A DNA stretch of 64,000 bases from Alphaproteobacteria bacterium. GTDB taxonomy: Bacteria; Pseudomonadota; Alphaproteobacteria; UBA8366. The notes below the pieces were generated by a model, which was not told where the DNA came from, ran no database searches, and was given only the letters and a program-made list of their open reading frames with translations. The position numbers and the translations under genes were made by a program. Positions 34,977-43,302 of the stretch are shown piece by piece (position 1 is the first letter of the stretch; the number at the start of each line of letters is the position of its first letter). The stretch lies in contig JAJFJD010000020.1 of the NCBI GenBank assembly GCA_021774335.1, positions 248,001-312,000 on the forward strand. The letters are read 5' to 3'.

Positions 34977-35561
34977 ATGAAAACAGATACTCGAACCCGC
35001 ATCTTGAATTCGACCTGGAAGTTGCTGGAGGCCAGCGACGGCTCCGGGGTTCGCATGGCGGACATCGCGAAAGATGCGGGGGTGAGCCGGCAGGCGGTTT
35101 ATCTTCATTTCCCGACGCGGTCGGACCTGCTCATCGCCACCACGCGCCATATAGATACGGTCAAGGAAATCGACGAACGCCTGACCGCAAGCCGGACGGC
35201 GGAAACAGGTGTGGACCGCCTCGATGCCTTCATCGACGCGTGGGGCAACTACATCCCGGAAATTTATGGCGTGGCGAAAGCGCTGCTTGCGCTAAAGGAC
35301 ACGGACGAAGCCGCCGCCGCAGCGTGGGACGACCGCATGCGGGCCTTTCGCCAAGGCTGTCACGCGGTGGTTCAAGCCCTGAAGAAAGACGGAGTACTTT
35401 CCTCGGGCCTGCCGCCCAAACAAGCAACGGATGCTTTGTGGGCCATGCTGTCCGTGCGCCAATGGGAACTGTTGACCAGCGACTGCGGTTGGTCGAACCG
35501 ACAGTGCATCAATTACACGAGAACGCTCGCACGGCGTATGTTCGTGGCTGATCGGCGGTAA
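34977..35561 (+). CDS. TetR family transcriptional repressor
   Basis: A 194-residue TetR protein. The N-terminal helix-turn-helix is RTRILNSTWKLLEA, then VRMADIAKDAGVSRQAVYLHFPTRSDLL, the usual recognition helix context. The C-terminal helical ligand domain is variable and contains a Cys-rich stretch near the end. I chose the ATG at 34977; in-frame ATGs at 34965 and 34968 would lie inside the outer palindrome. Divergent location from the flavodoxin-type oxidoreductase with operator palindromes in between suggests autoregulation and control of that gene, released by a quinone- or electrophile-like effector. The effector is not known. Confidence 0.85.
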   Translation: MKTDTRTRILNSTWKLLEASDGSGVRMADIAKDAGVSRQAVYLHFPTRSDLLIATTRHIDTVKEIDERLTASRTAETGVDRLDAFIDAWGNYIPEIYGVAKALLALKDTDEAAAAAWDDRMRAFRQGCHAVVQALKKDGVLSSGLPPKQATDALWAMLSVRQWELLTSDCGWSNRQCINYTRTLARRMFVADRR

Positions 35562-35638
35562 CGCCATCGAGAGGGTTCCGCATCTCGGCGTCCGCACCAA
35601 CCTTCAATAAAGGCGCCGACCAATCCGCAACGGATCAC

Positions 35639-36172
35639 CTAACAGTTCGGTGTGGCCGCCGGATTCCTTCGGCTCGGAGCGCACAGCGCCTCGATATCGA
35701 CCGGCCGGGCCGCCTTTACCAGCCAGGCGAAGATCATCGCATGCGTGACCAGCAACAGCGGCACGATGAATGGCGGCACGAACCACATGACGCCGAGATT
35801 CGGAACGGCCTCCACTTGGCGCAAGGCATTCAACAGATCGGCTGTGCCGACGACGTTGAAGACCCAAACCAACGGGATCGCCCAACCCCAACCGCTGCGC
35901 AAGGCAACCAACGCCAGGATCGCCAACAGGCCAGCGGCAAAATCGCCGTAGGCGGCACCACCGGCGAACAGGCCCGGCAATGGATCGCCGACCAGGCCAG
36001 GCACCATGAAACCCAACCCAATGTGCCGAAAAGCGTGCGGTAGGATCAGCAGCATCACTGCGGTCTGCAGGGATTTCCCCGCCAGCCACGGCGCCGCATA
36101 CCACTTGGCGACGAGGGAATACACGACGATGCTCAAGACGAATTGGGTGAGGAAGATCGTTACCGTGTCCAT
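35639..36172 (-). CDS. Polytopic membrane protein of the NsrR-linked block
   Basis: A 177-residue protein with about five predicted membrane helices, starting MDTVTIFLTQFVLSIVVYS at the ATG at 36172. Two histidines lie in membrane helices (PHAFRHIGLG near residue 50, and LVTHAMIFAW near 150). I do not recognise a family. The gene is 22 bp downstream of the DUF1971 gene and on the same strand as the globin and oxidase genes, so it is likely the last gene of a four-gene transcript under the NsrR palindrome at 37607. The frame extends to 36334 but that extension overlaps the DUF1971 gene. Confidence 0.7.
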   Translation of the reverse strand: MDTVTIFLTQFVLSIVVYSLVAKWYAAPWLAGKSLQTAVMLLILPHAFRHIGLGFMVPGLVGDPLPGLFAGGAAYGDFAAGLLAILALVALRSGWGWAIPLVWVFNVVGTADLLNALRQVEAVPNLGVMWFVPPFIVPLLLVTHAMIFAWLVKAARPVDIEALCAPSRRNPAATPNC

Positions 36173-36194
36173 GACAGAGTCTCCAGTCAGAGTG

Positions 36195-36467
36195 CTAGCG
36201 GTAGAATTCGATAAAGAAGGAAGCCTCTCCGATCGGATTCGCGCGATGGGAAATGCCGGGCTCGACAACCCCCGGCGTACCGGGCGTGAGGATGTGCGTT
36301 TCTTCGGTGCTCGGAATTTCGTATCGGACCTCACCGCTCACGACGGTGATCAAGCCCCAAACGCCCGCCGCCGTCTGATGGTGCTCACGGATTTTCACCG
36401 GCACCGATTCTTCCGTGAAGGTCTTGGTGCGCGTATACGCGATGGCCGACTCCGGAATGCTTTTCAT
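36195..36467 (-). CDS. DUF1971 (TehB-like cupin) protein
   Basis: A 90-residue small cupin-like protein of the DUF1971 group, sometimes annotated as tellurite-resistance-related. It shows TRTKTFTEESVP, REHHQTAAGVWGLI (His28-His29 region) and the closing EPGISHRANPIGEASFFIEFYR motif, which supplies further histidines of a small beta barrel. It overlaps the globin gene by 4 bp and so is translationally coupled with it. In other bacteria such genes occur beside nitric oxide and denitrification genes, which fits this block. No biochemical function is established by sequence. Confidence 0.8.
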   Translation of the reverse strand: MKSIPESAIAYTRTKTFTEESVPVKIREHHQTAAGVWGLITVVSGEVRYEIPSTEETHILTPGTPGVVEPGISHRANPIGEASFFIEFYR

Positions 36468-36907
36468 GATCCATCTCCTATAACATGATTGGCTGGCCTC
36501 GGACCTGCGGGCGGGAACATTGCCCGTTGCAGACTGTCAGCGATGCGCCCCGCCCGATCGACGAACTGCTCGGCGACTTCGGCGGGATAGACAGCCCTCG
36601 CGCTGGCATCGAATAATCGGAGCCAAGTATCGAAATGTTTGGAGGTCACGCCGACAAGCGCCCTATGCGTCGCCACCGGACGACCGTTGAACCGGCCGCT
36701 TTTAAGCATCACCGAGGACCAGAAATCGATCATTGTACGGAGGTGCGGTTCCCAGTCACCGGGAATTGCCACGGCAAAGATTGGTCCCAGTTCCGCGTCG
36801 CGTTGGACCCGGGAGTAGAAGTGCCGGACCAAACGCTCAATCGACGCCTCATCGACGGCCTGCGCAACGGGTCGGCCGTCGACGGATAGTGCGTGTGAGA
36901 CTTCCAT
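36464..36907 (-). CDS. Group III truncated haemoglobin
   Basis: A 147-residue two-over-two globin of group III. The B helix has RHFYSRVQRD (Tyr31 at the probable B10 position), followed by FWSSVMLKSGRFNGRP, and the proximal histidine His81 in ATHRALVG, and the HFDTWLRLFD segment. The N-terminus has about 20 extra residues before the globin fold. Group III globins bind O2 and cyanide/NO and are induced by nitrosative stress in some species. It lies 12 bp downstream of the alternative oxidase and overlaps DUF1971 by 4 bp. Contrasts with the group I globin at 14385, which has its own reductase. Confidence 0.9.
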   Translation of the reverse strand: MEVSHALSVDGRPVAQAVDEASIERLVRHFYSRVQRDAELGPIFAVAIPGDWEPHLRTMIDFWSSVMLKSGRFNGRPVATHRALVGVTSKHFDTWLRLFDASARAVYPAEVAEQFVDRAGRIADSLQRAMFPPAGPRPANHVIGDGS

Positions 36908-36919
36908 GACGCTCCCGCC

Positions 36920-37591
36920 TCACTCCGCCGCGGCCAATTGGCCCTTGGGCACACCGCCCCGTCCGAGGACGTCGGCGAATTCATGGTTGCGGTCGCGATG
37001 TCCCGCCTCGTCTTCACGGACAACCAACACGACATCCCGGAGTGTGGCCTCGGGCGGCAGCTTCCAATAGTCGCGGGCGATCTGCGGCGCTGGCGGATTG
37101 GGGTGCCGGCCTTCGTCGATATCGGCCAGGTAATGCGTATAGCTGGCAACGGCCTCCTCTTCGAAGTAACCGACAACCCGATGCGCGGTTTTCGGTGCGA
37201 ACAGATAGAGCCAGAAATAGAAGTTATAGAAGACCGCCTGGGTCAGCATGATCACGATCCGCTCCGCCACGGTCGGCTTGGCGATCTGGACGAAGGTCAT
37301 GAGATGCATGCGTTCATTTTCCGCTTCGTCGAGCAGCTCCCGCACCCATCCCTGGTCGTCACGGATGTGGCGCAGCGCCTTCAGGTGCTGCAACAGGCCG
37401 CCGACCATGCCCGGCACGGCGGCGACGGTCTCTAGAACGACGGCCCGATGACCGTAGCGCCCCGCGAAGAACCGGTCCGCCACAAAGCGCAGGGTTCTTA
37501 CAAAGCCGTAGGCAACACGGTCACTCAGATTCTCGGGTTGACGATGCGGGGCCTGATTGGCCGGGAGGTCTGTTTCAAGAATTGCACCCAT
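36920..37591 (-). CDS. aox: Alternative oxidase (AOX)
   Basis: A 223-residue di-iron quinol oxidase, membrane-associated and monotopic. The four Glu/His ligand motifs are visible: [13 protein letters not shown] (Glu54), [11 protein letters not shown] (Glu93, His96), the [12 protein letters not shown] segment (Glu near 145), and [10 protein letters not shown] (Glu195, His198). AOX takes electrons from ubiquinol and reduces O2 without proton pumping, and is insensitive to cyanide and NO. It is the first gene of the reverse-strand block, with AGAGG seven bases before the ATG. The NsrR palindrome at 37607-37635 is 16 bp upstream of the start. This links an NO-tolerant respiratory route to NO sensing. 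Confidence 0.95.
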   Translation of the reverse strand: MGAILETDLPANQAPHRQPENLSDRVAYGFVRTLRFVADRFFAGRYGHRAVVLETVAAVPGMVGGLLQHLKALRHIRDDQGWVRELLDEAENERMHLMTFVQIAKPTVAERIVIMLTQAVFYNFYFWLYLFAPKTAHRVVGYFEEEAVASYTHYLADIDEGRHPNPPAPQIARDYWKLPPEATLRDVVLVVREDEAGHRDRNHEFADVLGRGGVPKGQLAAAE

Positions 37592-37606
37592 GATCTTGCC
37601 TCTATT

Positions 37607-37635
37607 TATAAGATGTATTTTTGATACATCTTATA
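37607..37635. promoter_or_regulatory. NsrR-type operator
   Basis: A palindrome with perfect 12-bp arms TATAAGATGTAT and ATACATCTTATA separated by five bases. It closely matches the published NsrR consensus built on AAGATGNATTT and its complement. It sits 16 bp before the aox ATG and 68 bp before the nsrR ATG, in position to repress both. Confidence 0.9.
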
Positions 37636-37667
37636 TGGGAACCTCTTGCCTAAAAGCAATATATAAA

Positions 37668-37677
37668 ATACATCTTA
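37668..37677. promoter_or_regulatory. NsrR half-site
   Basis: The string ATACATCTTA repeats one arm of the palindrome, about 26 bp before the nsrR ATG. NsrR and Rrf2 proteins can use half-sites at autoregulated promoters. This may serve nsrR autoregulation, but a single half-site can also arise by chance. Confidence 0.45.
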
Positions 37678-37702
37678 AGAGGATTTTTCATTGGAGAACG
37701 CC

Positions 37703-38140
37703 ATGCGGCTGACCCGTTATACCGATTACTCGTTGAGGGTACTGACCTATCTGGGCCTGAGACCCGCAGGCGAATTGTCCACGATCAAGGAGATCGCAGC
37801 GCAGTACGATATCTCCGAGAATCATTTGATGAAGGTGGTCCACCAGTTGGGCCAGATGGGGTTTATCCGAACCGTCCGGGGTCGGCAGGGCGGCATAGCC
37901 CTCGCCATGACGCCCGAGACGATCGGTCTGGGCGACCTGGTGCGGCGCTGTGAAGACGACATGCGTCTGGTCGAATGCTTCGATGCGAAAACCAATACCT
38001 GCCGCATTGCCGGGGCCTGCGCATTACCGTCCATCCTCGACGAGGCGTTGGACGCCTTCCTGGCGGTCCTCGACCGGCACACGCTCGCCGATCTGTTGGT
38101 GCCGAGACACGCCCTGGCGGAGATCCTTCAACCGGTGTGA
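37703..38140 (+). CDS. nsrR: NO-sensing Rrf2-family repressor NsrR
   Basis: A 145-residue Rrf2 regulator. It begins MRLTRYTDYSLRVLTYLG, the hallmark N-terminus of NsrR, has the winged helix with HLMKVVHQLG, and carries the cluster cysteines Cys92, Cys100 and Cys106 in VECF...CRIAGACALP. These ligate a 4Fe-4S or 2Fe-2S cluster that reacts with NO and lowers DNA affinity. I chose the ATG at 37703, which follows GGAG with a six-base spacer; a TTG at 37691 is an alternative with four extra residues. Divergent from aox with a typical NsrR palindrome between, so both transcription units are probably repressed by it. Confidence 0.95.
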   Translation: MRLTRYTDYSLRVLTYLGLRPAGELSTIKEIAAQYDISENHLMKVVHQLGQMGFIRTVRGRQGGIALAMTPETIGLGDLVRRCEDDMRLVECFDAKTNTCRIAGACALPSILDEALDAFLAVLDRHTLADLLVPRHALAEILQPV

Positions 38141-38229
38141 CCACGTTTGCTCTCACCGAGGCCCGATATGACGGCATAGGCGCCCTCCCCGTATAGTGGT
38201 TCCACGCCACTGGAACGGAGGAGACCGAT

Positions 38230-39078
38230 ATGGGACCGCAGCTCGTCGACTATCTGCTGTATGAGAAGGAGGATGACGGCATCCTCTGGATAAAGTTCAA
38301 CCGGCCGGAGAAGATGAACGCGCTCTATGGAACGGCAGAAACCATGGGGACGGTCGCCAAGGTCGGCGAATACATGCGGGCGGCCGACGACGATCCGGAC
38401 GTGCGGGTGATCGTGTTGACCGGCGTCGGGCGAGGCTTCTGTTCCGGTGCGGACCTCAAGACCCGGCCGACCGAGGACGAAATCGGCCCCAATGTGGAAG
38501 GCGCACGAAACCTTCAGGACGGGGTGGACCGGATGCGCCAGCACTTCTATCACGGCTTCACCAAGCTGCACCGCGACATCTCCATCATCCGCAAACCCAC
38601 CATCGCAATGATCAATGGCGCGGCGGTCGGCTCCGGCATGGACATGGCGCTGCATTGCGACATCCGTATCGGCTGCGAAAAAACCCGCTTCATCGGCTAC
38701 CAGCAGGCCGGGCAGATCATGGAGAACGGCGGCTGCTATTACCTCCCGAAGATGGTCGGCCTCGGCCGCGCGCTTGAATTCGCATACACCGGCTCACTGC
38801 CGGCGGAGCGCGCCTACGAGTGGGGCATGCTCAACCATTTGGTTTCGTCGGAGGAGCTTGAGGCCACGACGCGCGAATTGTGTGGGCGGATCATCGCCCA
38901 GCCGCCAATGGTGCAATGGACCAGCAAGCGGATCATGCGCGCCGCACTCGACAGCACGCTGGAGACCACCATGGTGCTGACCTCCAATGTCGGCGGCGTC
39001 CTGCAGAGCTCGGATGACGCCAAGGAAGCCCGCCGCGCCTTCGTCGAGAAACGGAAACCAACATTCCGCGGCACCTAG
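38230..39078 (+). CDS. Enoyl-CoA hydratase/isomerase family protein
   Basis: A 282-residue crotonase-fold protein. NRPEKMNALYG, VGRGFCSGADLKTR, the oxyanion-hole GAAVGSGMDMALHCDIRI and the FIGYQQAGQIMENGG region are conserved. The usual second catalytic Glu position in the crotonase family is not clear in the PKMVGLGRALEF segment. It may be an enoyl-CoA hydratase, isomerase or another CoA-substrate lyase. A strong GGAGGAG site precedes the ATG. It is followed by an HIBADH-type dehydrogenase after 33 bp on the same strand. Confidence 0.85.
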   Translation: MGPQLVDYLLYEKEDDGILWIKFNRPEKMNALYGTAETMGTVAKVGEYMRAADDDPDVRVIVLTGVGRGFCSGADLKTRPTEDEIGPNVEGARNLQDGVDRMRQHFYHGFTKLHRDISIIRKPTIAMINGAAVGSGMDMALHCDIRIGCEKTRFIGYQQAGQIMENGGCYYLPKMVGLGRALEFAYTGSLPAERAYEWGMLNHLVSSEELEATTRELCGRIIAQPPMVQWTSKRIMRAALDSTLETTMVLTSNVGGVLQSSDDAKEARRAFVEKRKPTFRGT

Positions 39079-39111
39079 CCCGCGGCGTATCTACAAGAGA
39101 AAGGACTGATC

Positions 39112-39993
39112 ATGGAATTGGGATATATCGGACTGGGCGCCATGGGCGGCGCGTTGGCGCGGCGGCTGATGCTGTCGCACAAATTGCGCGTGCTGGACCT
39201 ACGCCCGGATGTCGTCGCGGATTTTGCCAAGGACGGCGCGGTTCCGGCACAGGACGGCGCATCGCTGGCGCGTGAATGCGATGTCATCATGCTCTGCCTG
39301 CCGCGCTCCGCCGATGTCCGCGCGGCGATCTTCGGGCCGGGCGGGCTCATCGAAGGGCTCGAGCCGGGCAAGATCGTCGTCGACCAGACCAGCGGCGACC
39401 CGGACGAGACCCGCGCGATTGCCGCCGAACTGTCGGAAAAGGGCATCACCTTCATCGACGCGCCGGTCTCCGGCGGGCCGGACGGTGCCACGGCCGGCAC
39501 TATCGCAATCATGGCGGCGGGACCGATGGATGTTTTCGAGACAGTGAAGCCGGTGTTCGAATCGATCAGCCCGAACGTGTTTCACTGCGGCGACGTCGGC
39601 AACGCGCATGTACTGAAACTGGTCAACAACACGATCGCCGCCTGCTGCCGGATCGCGACGCTTGAAGCCGTGGCGATGGGGCGAAAATACGGCCTGTCAC
39701 TGGAAAAGATGACCGAGGTGATCAACAAGAGTTCCGGCCGCAACGGCGCCACCGAACGGATGCTGCCCAAGATGATCGAAGGCGAGCCGAGTTCGAAATT
39801 CGCCCTGGCGCTGATGTTGAAGGATGTCGGCCTGGCGACACAGCTCGGGATCAATTGCGGCGCGCCGATGCTGGTCGCCAACGTTACGCGCGGACTGTTA
39901 CAGACCGCGCACTACGTAGCCGGTGACGGCGCCAACCTGGACGAGGCCGCGCCCACCATCGAGGCGATGGCGGACATGAAATTCACGTCGTAG
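39112..39993 (+). CDS. NAD(P)-dependent beta-hydroxyacid dehydrogenase (HIBADH family)
   Basis: A 293-residue dehydrogenase. The N-terminal Rossmann motif is YIGLGAMGGALAR. The substrate-binding DAPVSGGPDGATAGTIAIM and the catalytic Lys in LKLVNNTIAACCR (GNAHVLKLVNN) are present. The family includes 3-hydroxyisobutyrate and tartronate semialdehyde enzymes. The C-terminus contains KDVGLATQLG, another signature. Operon position after the enoyl-CoA hydratase suggests a role in branched or hydroxylated acid degradation. The precise acid is not determined. Confidence 0.9.
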   Translation: MELGYIGLGAMGGALARRLMLSHKLRVLDLRPDVVADFAKDGAVPAQDGASLARECDVIMLCLPRSADVRAAIFGPGGLIEGLEPGKIVVDQTSGDPDETRAIAAELSEKGITFIDAPVSGGPDGATAGTIAIMAAGPMDVFETVKPVFESISPNVFHCGDVGNAHVLKLVNNTIAACCRIATLEAVAMGRKYGLSLEKMTEVINKSSGRNGATERMLPKMIEGEPSSKFALALMLKDVGLATQLGINCGAPMLVANVTRGLLQTAHYVAGDGANLDEAAPTIEAMADMKFTS

Positions 39994-40015
39994 GAACGCG
40001 CGACGACGGAACGCG

Positions 40016-41230
40016 TCACTTGACCGCGCCGGACTCCTTGAGCGCGGCGATCCGGTCGTCGTCGTAGCCGAGCACGTCCCGCAGGATCGGATCCGTATGT
40101 TGCGCGTGCATTGGCGGTGCTACCGCCTGCCGTATCGGCGTGTCGGATAGATGCACCGGCGAACGCAGGTTCGGGACCGTACCAACCAGCGGGTGCGCCA
40201 AGTCTTCGGTCAGGCCCCGCTCCTTGACGAAATCACTCGTGAGCGCGTCGCCCATTTCGTTGACCGGTCCGACCGGCGCGCCGTGTTCATTCATCTTCGC
40301 GATCCAGGCTTCGCGCGTGTCCGTCGCCAGAATTTCCGCAACGATCTCGGACAGAACCTCCCGGTTCTCCAACCGCACCGGGTTGCTCTTAAACCGAGGA
40401 TCGTCACACAGGTCGGCGCGGTCCATCGCTTTCGCGAACTGAACGAAACTTCGCTCGCCGGCGCAGGTCACCTGAATCAGCTTGCCGTCCTTCGCGGCGA
40501 ATATGCCGATCGGTTGCGCCGCGTTGCTGCCATTGCCCACGCGGGGCATTTCGGTGCCGTCCAGCAGGTATCGGATGCCGTAATGCGACAATGCTGACAC
40601 GGCGACATCGAACAACGGTACTTCAATGAATTGCCCGCGGCCGGTTCGTTCGCGGGCGAACAGGGCGGCGAGAACGGCCTGCGCCGCATAGTGCCCGGTC
40701 TGCATGTCGATCACCGCTTGACCGGTCCGCATCGGGCCCGACTCCGAACCGCCGTTGGTCGCCATCTGACCGCTTTCCGCCTGCACCACGGGGTCGTAGG
40801 CCGCCCGCGTCGCCCGAGAGCCCTGCCGCCCGTAGCCGGATATCGAGCAATAAATCAGGCGGGGGTATTTTTCCCGAATCGCCTCCTGGCCGAAGCCGTG
40901 CCGCTCCATCACACCGGAGCGGAAATTCTCGACCAGGACGTCGGCGGTGGTAAGCAGGTCATGCACCACCTGCTTGCCCGCCTCGGCAGTGAAGTCTACG
41001 CCGATCGAAGCCTTGTTCCGGTTCAGCGATAGGAAATAGGGCGAGTCGCATTCGATACTCGGCGCCTTGTGATGGCGCAGATCGTCACCCTCCTTCGTAT
41101 CTTCGAGCTTGATGACTTCGGCGCCGAAATCCCCAAGGCACATCGTGCAATGCGGACCGGCGACGACGCGGCTGAAGTCGACGACCCGGATCCCGCTCAG
41201 GGCACCGCTTGGTGTCGGGTTTTGCGACAT
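40016..41230 (-). CDS. Class III CoA transferase (CaiB/BaiF family)
   Basis: A 404-residue family III CoA transferase. GIRVVDFSRVVAGPHCTM, LGDFGAEVIKLED, TADVLVENFRSGVMERHGF (catalytic region), YCSISGYGRQG and the YAAQAVLAALFARERTGRGQ segments match CaiB/BaiF and formyl-CoA transferases; an Asp that forms the enzyme-CoA anhydride lies in the ENFRSGV or DMQTGHYAA region. It transfers CoA between acids, perhaps for succinate, mesaconate or an odd-chain substrate. It is 51 bp from a TauD-type dioxygenase gene on the same strand and convergent with the dehydrogenase at 39112. Confidence 0.9.
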   Translation of the reverse strand: MSQNPTPSGALSGIRVVDFSRVVAGPHCTMCLGDFGAEVIKLEDTKEGDDLRHHKAPSIECDSPYFLSLNRNKASIGVDFTAEAGKQVVHDLLTTADVLVENFRSGVMERHGFGQEAIREKYPRLIYCSISGYGRQGSRATRAAYDPVVQAESGQMATNGGSESGPMRTGQAVIDMQTGHYAAQAVLAALFARERTGRGQFIEVPLFDVAVSALSHYGIRYLLDGTEMPRVGNGSNAAQPIGIFAAKDGKLIQVTCAGERSFVQFAKAMDRADLCDDPRFKSNPVRLENREVLSEIVAEILATDTREAWIAKMNEHGAPVGPVNEMGDALTSDFVKERGLTEDLAHPLVGTVPNLRSPVHLSDTPIRQAVAPPMHAQHTDPILRDVLGYDDDRIAALKESGAVK

Positions 41231-41281
41231 TCTTATTGTCCTTTGCGGAGGAGTTTATCTGAGATCGGAACCCGCCCCAAA

Positions 41282-42220
41282 CTAAGCCGCGATAATCGGA
41301 TCGCCCTGGATGGATGTCGACTTCTTGCCGTCGATCCCGACGGGCACATCGCCGACCAGCGTGGTCCGGTAGAACTCGCGGTCGAAGTCAGAATCGAAAA
41401 TATCGCGCGGCGCCAGATGGCAAACCGAACGATTATCCCAAAAGGCGACGCTGCCGGGCCCCCACTTGAAGCGCACGGTGAATTCGGGCCGCACCAGATG
41501 TTCCCACAGCAATTCCATAAGCCCCTGGCTTTCGCGCGGTGTCAGGCCGACGATCGATTTCAGATGGCCCGGGCCGGCGTAGAGCGCACGTTCGCCGGTT
41601 TCCGGATGGACCCGTACCAGGGGATGCTCCGACACCATGGATCGGTTTTTCAGCTTCTCGTCGTAATCCTTGTCGGTTTTCACATTTTGCGGCGGCTGAT
41701 TTCGATGAATGCCGCGCAAGCCGTCGACAAACGCCCGCAGCGTCGGTGACATCGCGTTATAGGCAGCCATAAGGCTGGTGAACTGCGTGTCGCCACCATA
41801 GGGCGGCACGACGACGCCGCGCAGGATCGAGGCCATCGGCGGATTGATCGCCGCAGTGATATCGGTGTGCCAGCCGGTCCAGGCACGCAGCAACACCTGA
41901 TCGCGAAAATGGTTCGCCGTCCGGTTCTTGGCGATCGAGTAGATTTCGGGAAATTCGCTGTCGCTGCCGTAGACCACATGCCCCGGGGTCACTTCGCCGA
42001 ACTGCGCCGCGAAATCGATATGCTGCCGATGCGTCATCGGCTGATCGCGGAAGAACACCACTTTCCATTTGAGCCAGGCCGCGCGGATGTCCCGCACCTG
42101 TTCCGGCGGCAGCGGCCGGGACAGGTCGACACCGCCGATTTCCGCCCCGATATGAATAGAGAGAGGTGAAACCTCGATCGATGACGTTTCGACGTCTTGG
42201 TGCGGCGCTTCCGGCGACAT
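41282..42220 (-). CDS. TauD/TfdA family 2-oxoglutarate dioxygenase
   Basis: A 312-residue Fe(II)/2OG dioxygenase of the TauD/TfdA type. IHIGAEIGGVDLSRPL and VFFRDQPMTHRQHIDFAAQFG are the standard N-terminal motifs. The iron ligands are in GWHTDIT (HxD) and near the C-terminus in SVCHLAPRD, with the 2OG-binding Arg in REFYRTTLVGD. Members oxidise taurine, 2,4-D, alkylsulfates or hydroxylated acids. It precedes the CoA transferase on the same strand, so the pair may be cotranscribed. The substrate is not predictable from sequence. Confidence 0.9.
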   Translation of the reverse strand: MSPEAPHQDVETSSIEVSPLSIHIGAEIGGVDLSRPLPPEQVRDIRAAWLKWKVVFFRDQPMTHRQHIDFAAQFGEVTPGHVVYGSDSEFPEIYSIAKNRTANHFRDQVLLRAWTGWHTDITAAINPPMASILRGVVVPPYGGDTQFTSLMAAYNAMSPTLRAFVDGLRGIHRNQPPQNVKTDKDYDEKLKNRSMVSEHPLVRVHPETGERALYAGPGHLKSIVGLTPRESQGLMELLWEHLVRPEFTVRFKWGPGSVAFWDNRSVCHLAPRDIFDSDFDREFYRTTLVGDVPVGIDGKKSTSIQGDPIIAA

Positions 42221-42467
42221 GAATGGGCCCTTCCTTACTTCGAATGTGGTGGTTGCGCCGATCGACGATGCGGCGCGGCTCTTACTTTATCCTTCAATGG
42301 CCGCAGGTCCAAAATTAGGCGTGGAAGAGGCCATATGCGCGAATTTTTGCCAGAGGATGGCTCGGCCGGCCGCGCTAGCGACCTATTAATCAACGCGAAT
42401 TTGCGGCCAACATCAAAATTTTGTATCAAGCGAGAGAATTAAAACTTTCCGTTGAAGAGGACACCCA

Positions 42468-43286
42468 ATGCAACTTCGCTTCATGACACGACTTTCGATG
42501 CCTTTGATCGTCTCGACCGTTGCGGTCGCGGCGCTTCTGTCTACCGGCGTTCGCGCCGAAACACCGGCGCCAACCGTCAAGGCGTTGAAGGTCGAGAAGC
42601 CCCAGCGGCTGCTCTTTGTCGGAAACAGCTACCTGTATTACGGCGACAGCCTGCACAACCACGTGCGCCGTATGGTCATCGCCGCCGGCATCCACCCAAA
42701 GAAGAAACTTAAGTACAAATCGGCCACGATCAGCGGCTCGGCGATCTTCGACCATAACATCGACAGCTACATCGAACCCGGCAAGCTGCGGGTCAAGAAG
42801 CCGTTCCAGCTCGTGATCCTGCAGGGCGGCAGCGCGGCACCGTGGAAGAAAGGCCGTGACGTGAAGTTCCGCAAGACGATCGCCGACTTCAGCAAGAAGA
42901 TCAAAGCGGCAGGCGGCGAAACCGCGCTGTATATGACGCATTCCTACGTGAAGCCGCATAAGCGGTTCGATCCGAAAATGATCGACGCCATCGCAAAGCT
43001 CTATGTCACGACCGGCAACGAGACCGGCTCGCTGGTGATCCCGGTCGGCCTCGCCTTCGACGAAGCCTATCGCCGCCGTCCGGACATGAAGCTGCACAAG
43101 ACCTTCGACGGCAGCCATCCCGACATGGTCGGCACCTATCTGGCGGCGGCAACCGTGTTCGCCAGCGTCTACGGCCAGTCACCGGTCGGCAATCCGTACG
43201 ATTACTTCGGCAAGATCGGCAAAGACGACTTGGCGTTTCTGCAGAAGGTCGCGGACGAAACGGTCAAGAAGTTCTATGGCCGGTAG
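42468..43286 (+). CDS. Exported SGNH/GDSL-like hydrolase
   Basis: A 272-residue protein with an N-terminal signal peptide (residues 1-30, ending GVRAETP). The catalytic-block equivalent FVGNSYLYYGDSL places Ser in the GNS context rather than GDS, and a C-terminal DGSHPDMVGTYLAA carries the Asp-x-x-His pair of SGNH hydrolases. The mature protein is Lys-rich and basic in the middle. It is probably periplasmic and may hydrolyse an ester, though no exact family is certain. It stands between divergent/convergent neighbours with a 247-bp upstream gap, in which I see only a plausible promoter. Confidence 0.7.
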   Translation: MQLRFMTRLSMPLIVSTVAVAALLSTGVRAETPAPTVKALKVEKPQRLLFVGNSYLYYGDSLHNHVRRMVIAAGIHPKKKLKYKSATISGSAIFDHNIDSYIEPGKLRVKKPFQLVILQGGSAAPWKKGRDVKFRKTIADFSKKIKAAGGETALYMTHSYVKPHKRFDPKMIDAIAKLYVTTGNETGSLVIPVGLAFDEAYRRRPDMKLHKTFDGSHPDMVGTYLAAATVFASVYGQSPVGNPYDYFGKIGKDDLAFLQKVADETVKKFYGR

Positions 43287-43302
43287 GACGTTGCTGTAAG
43301 CG

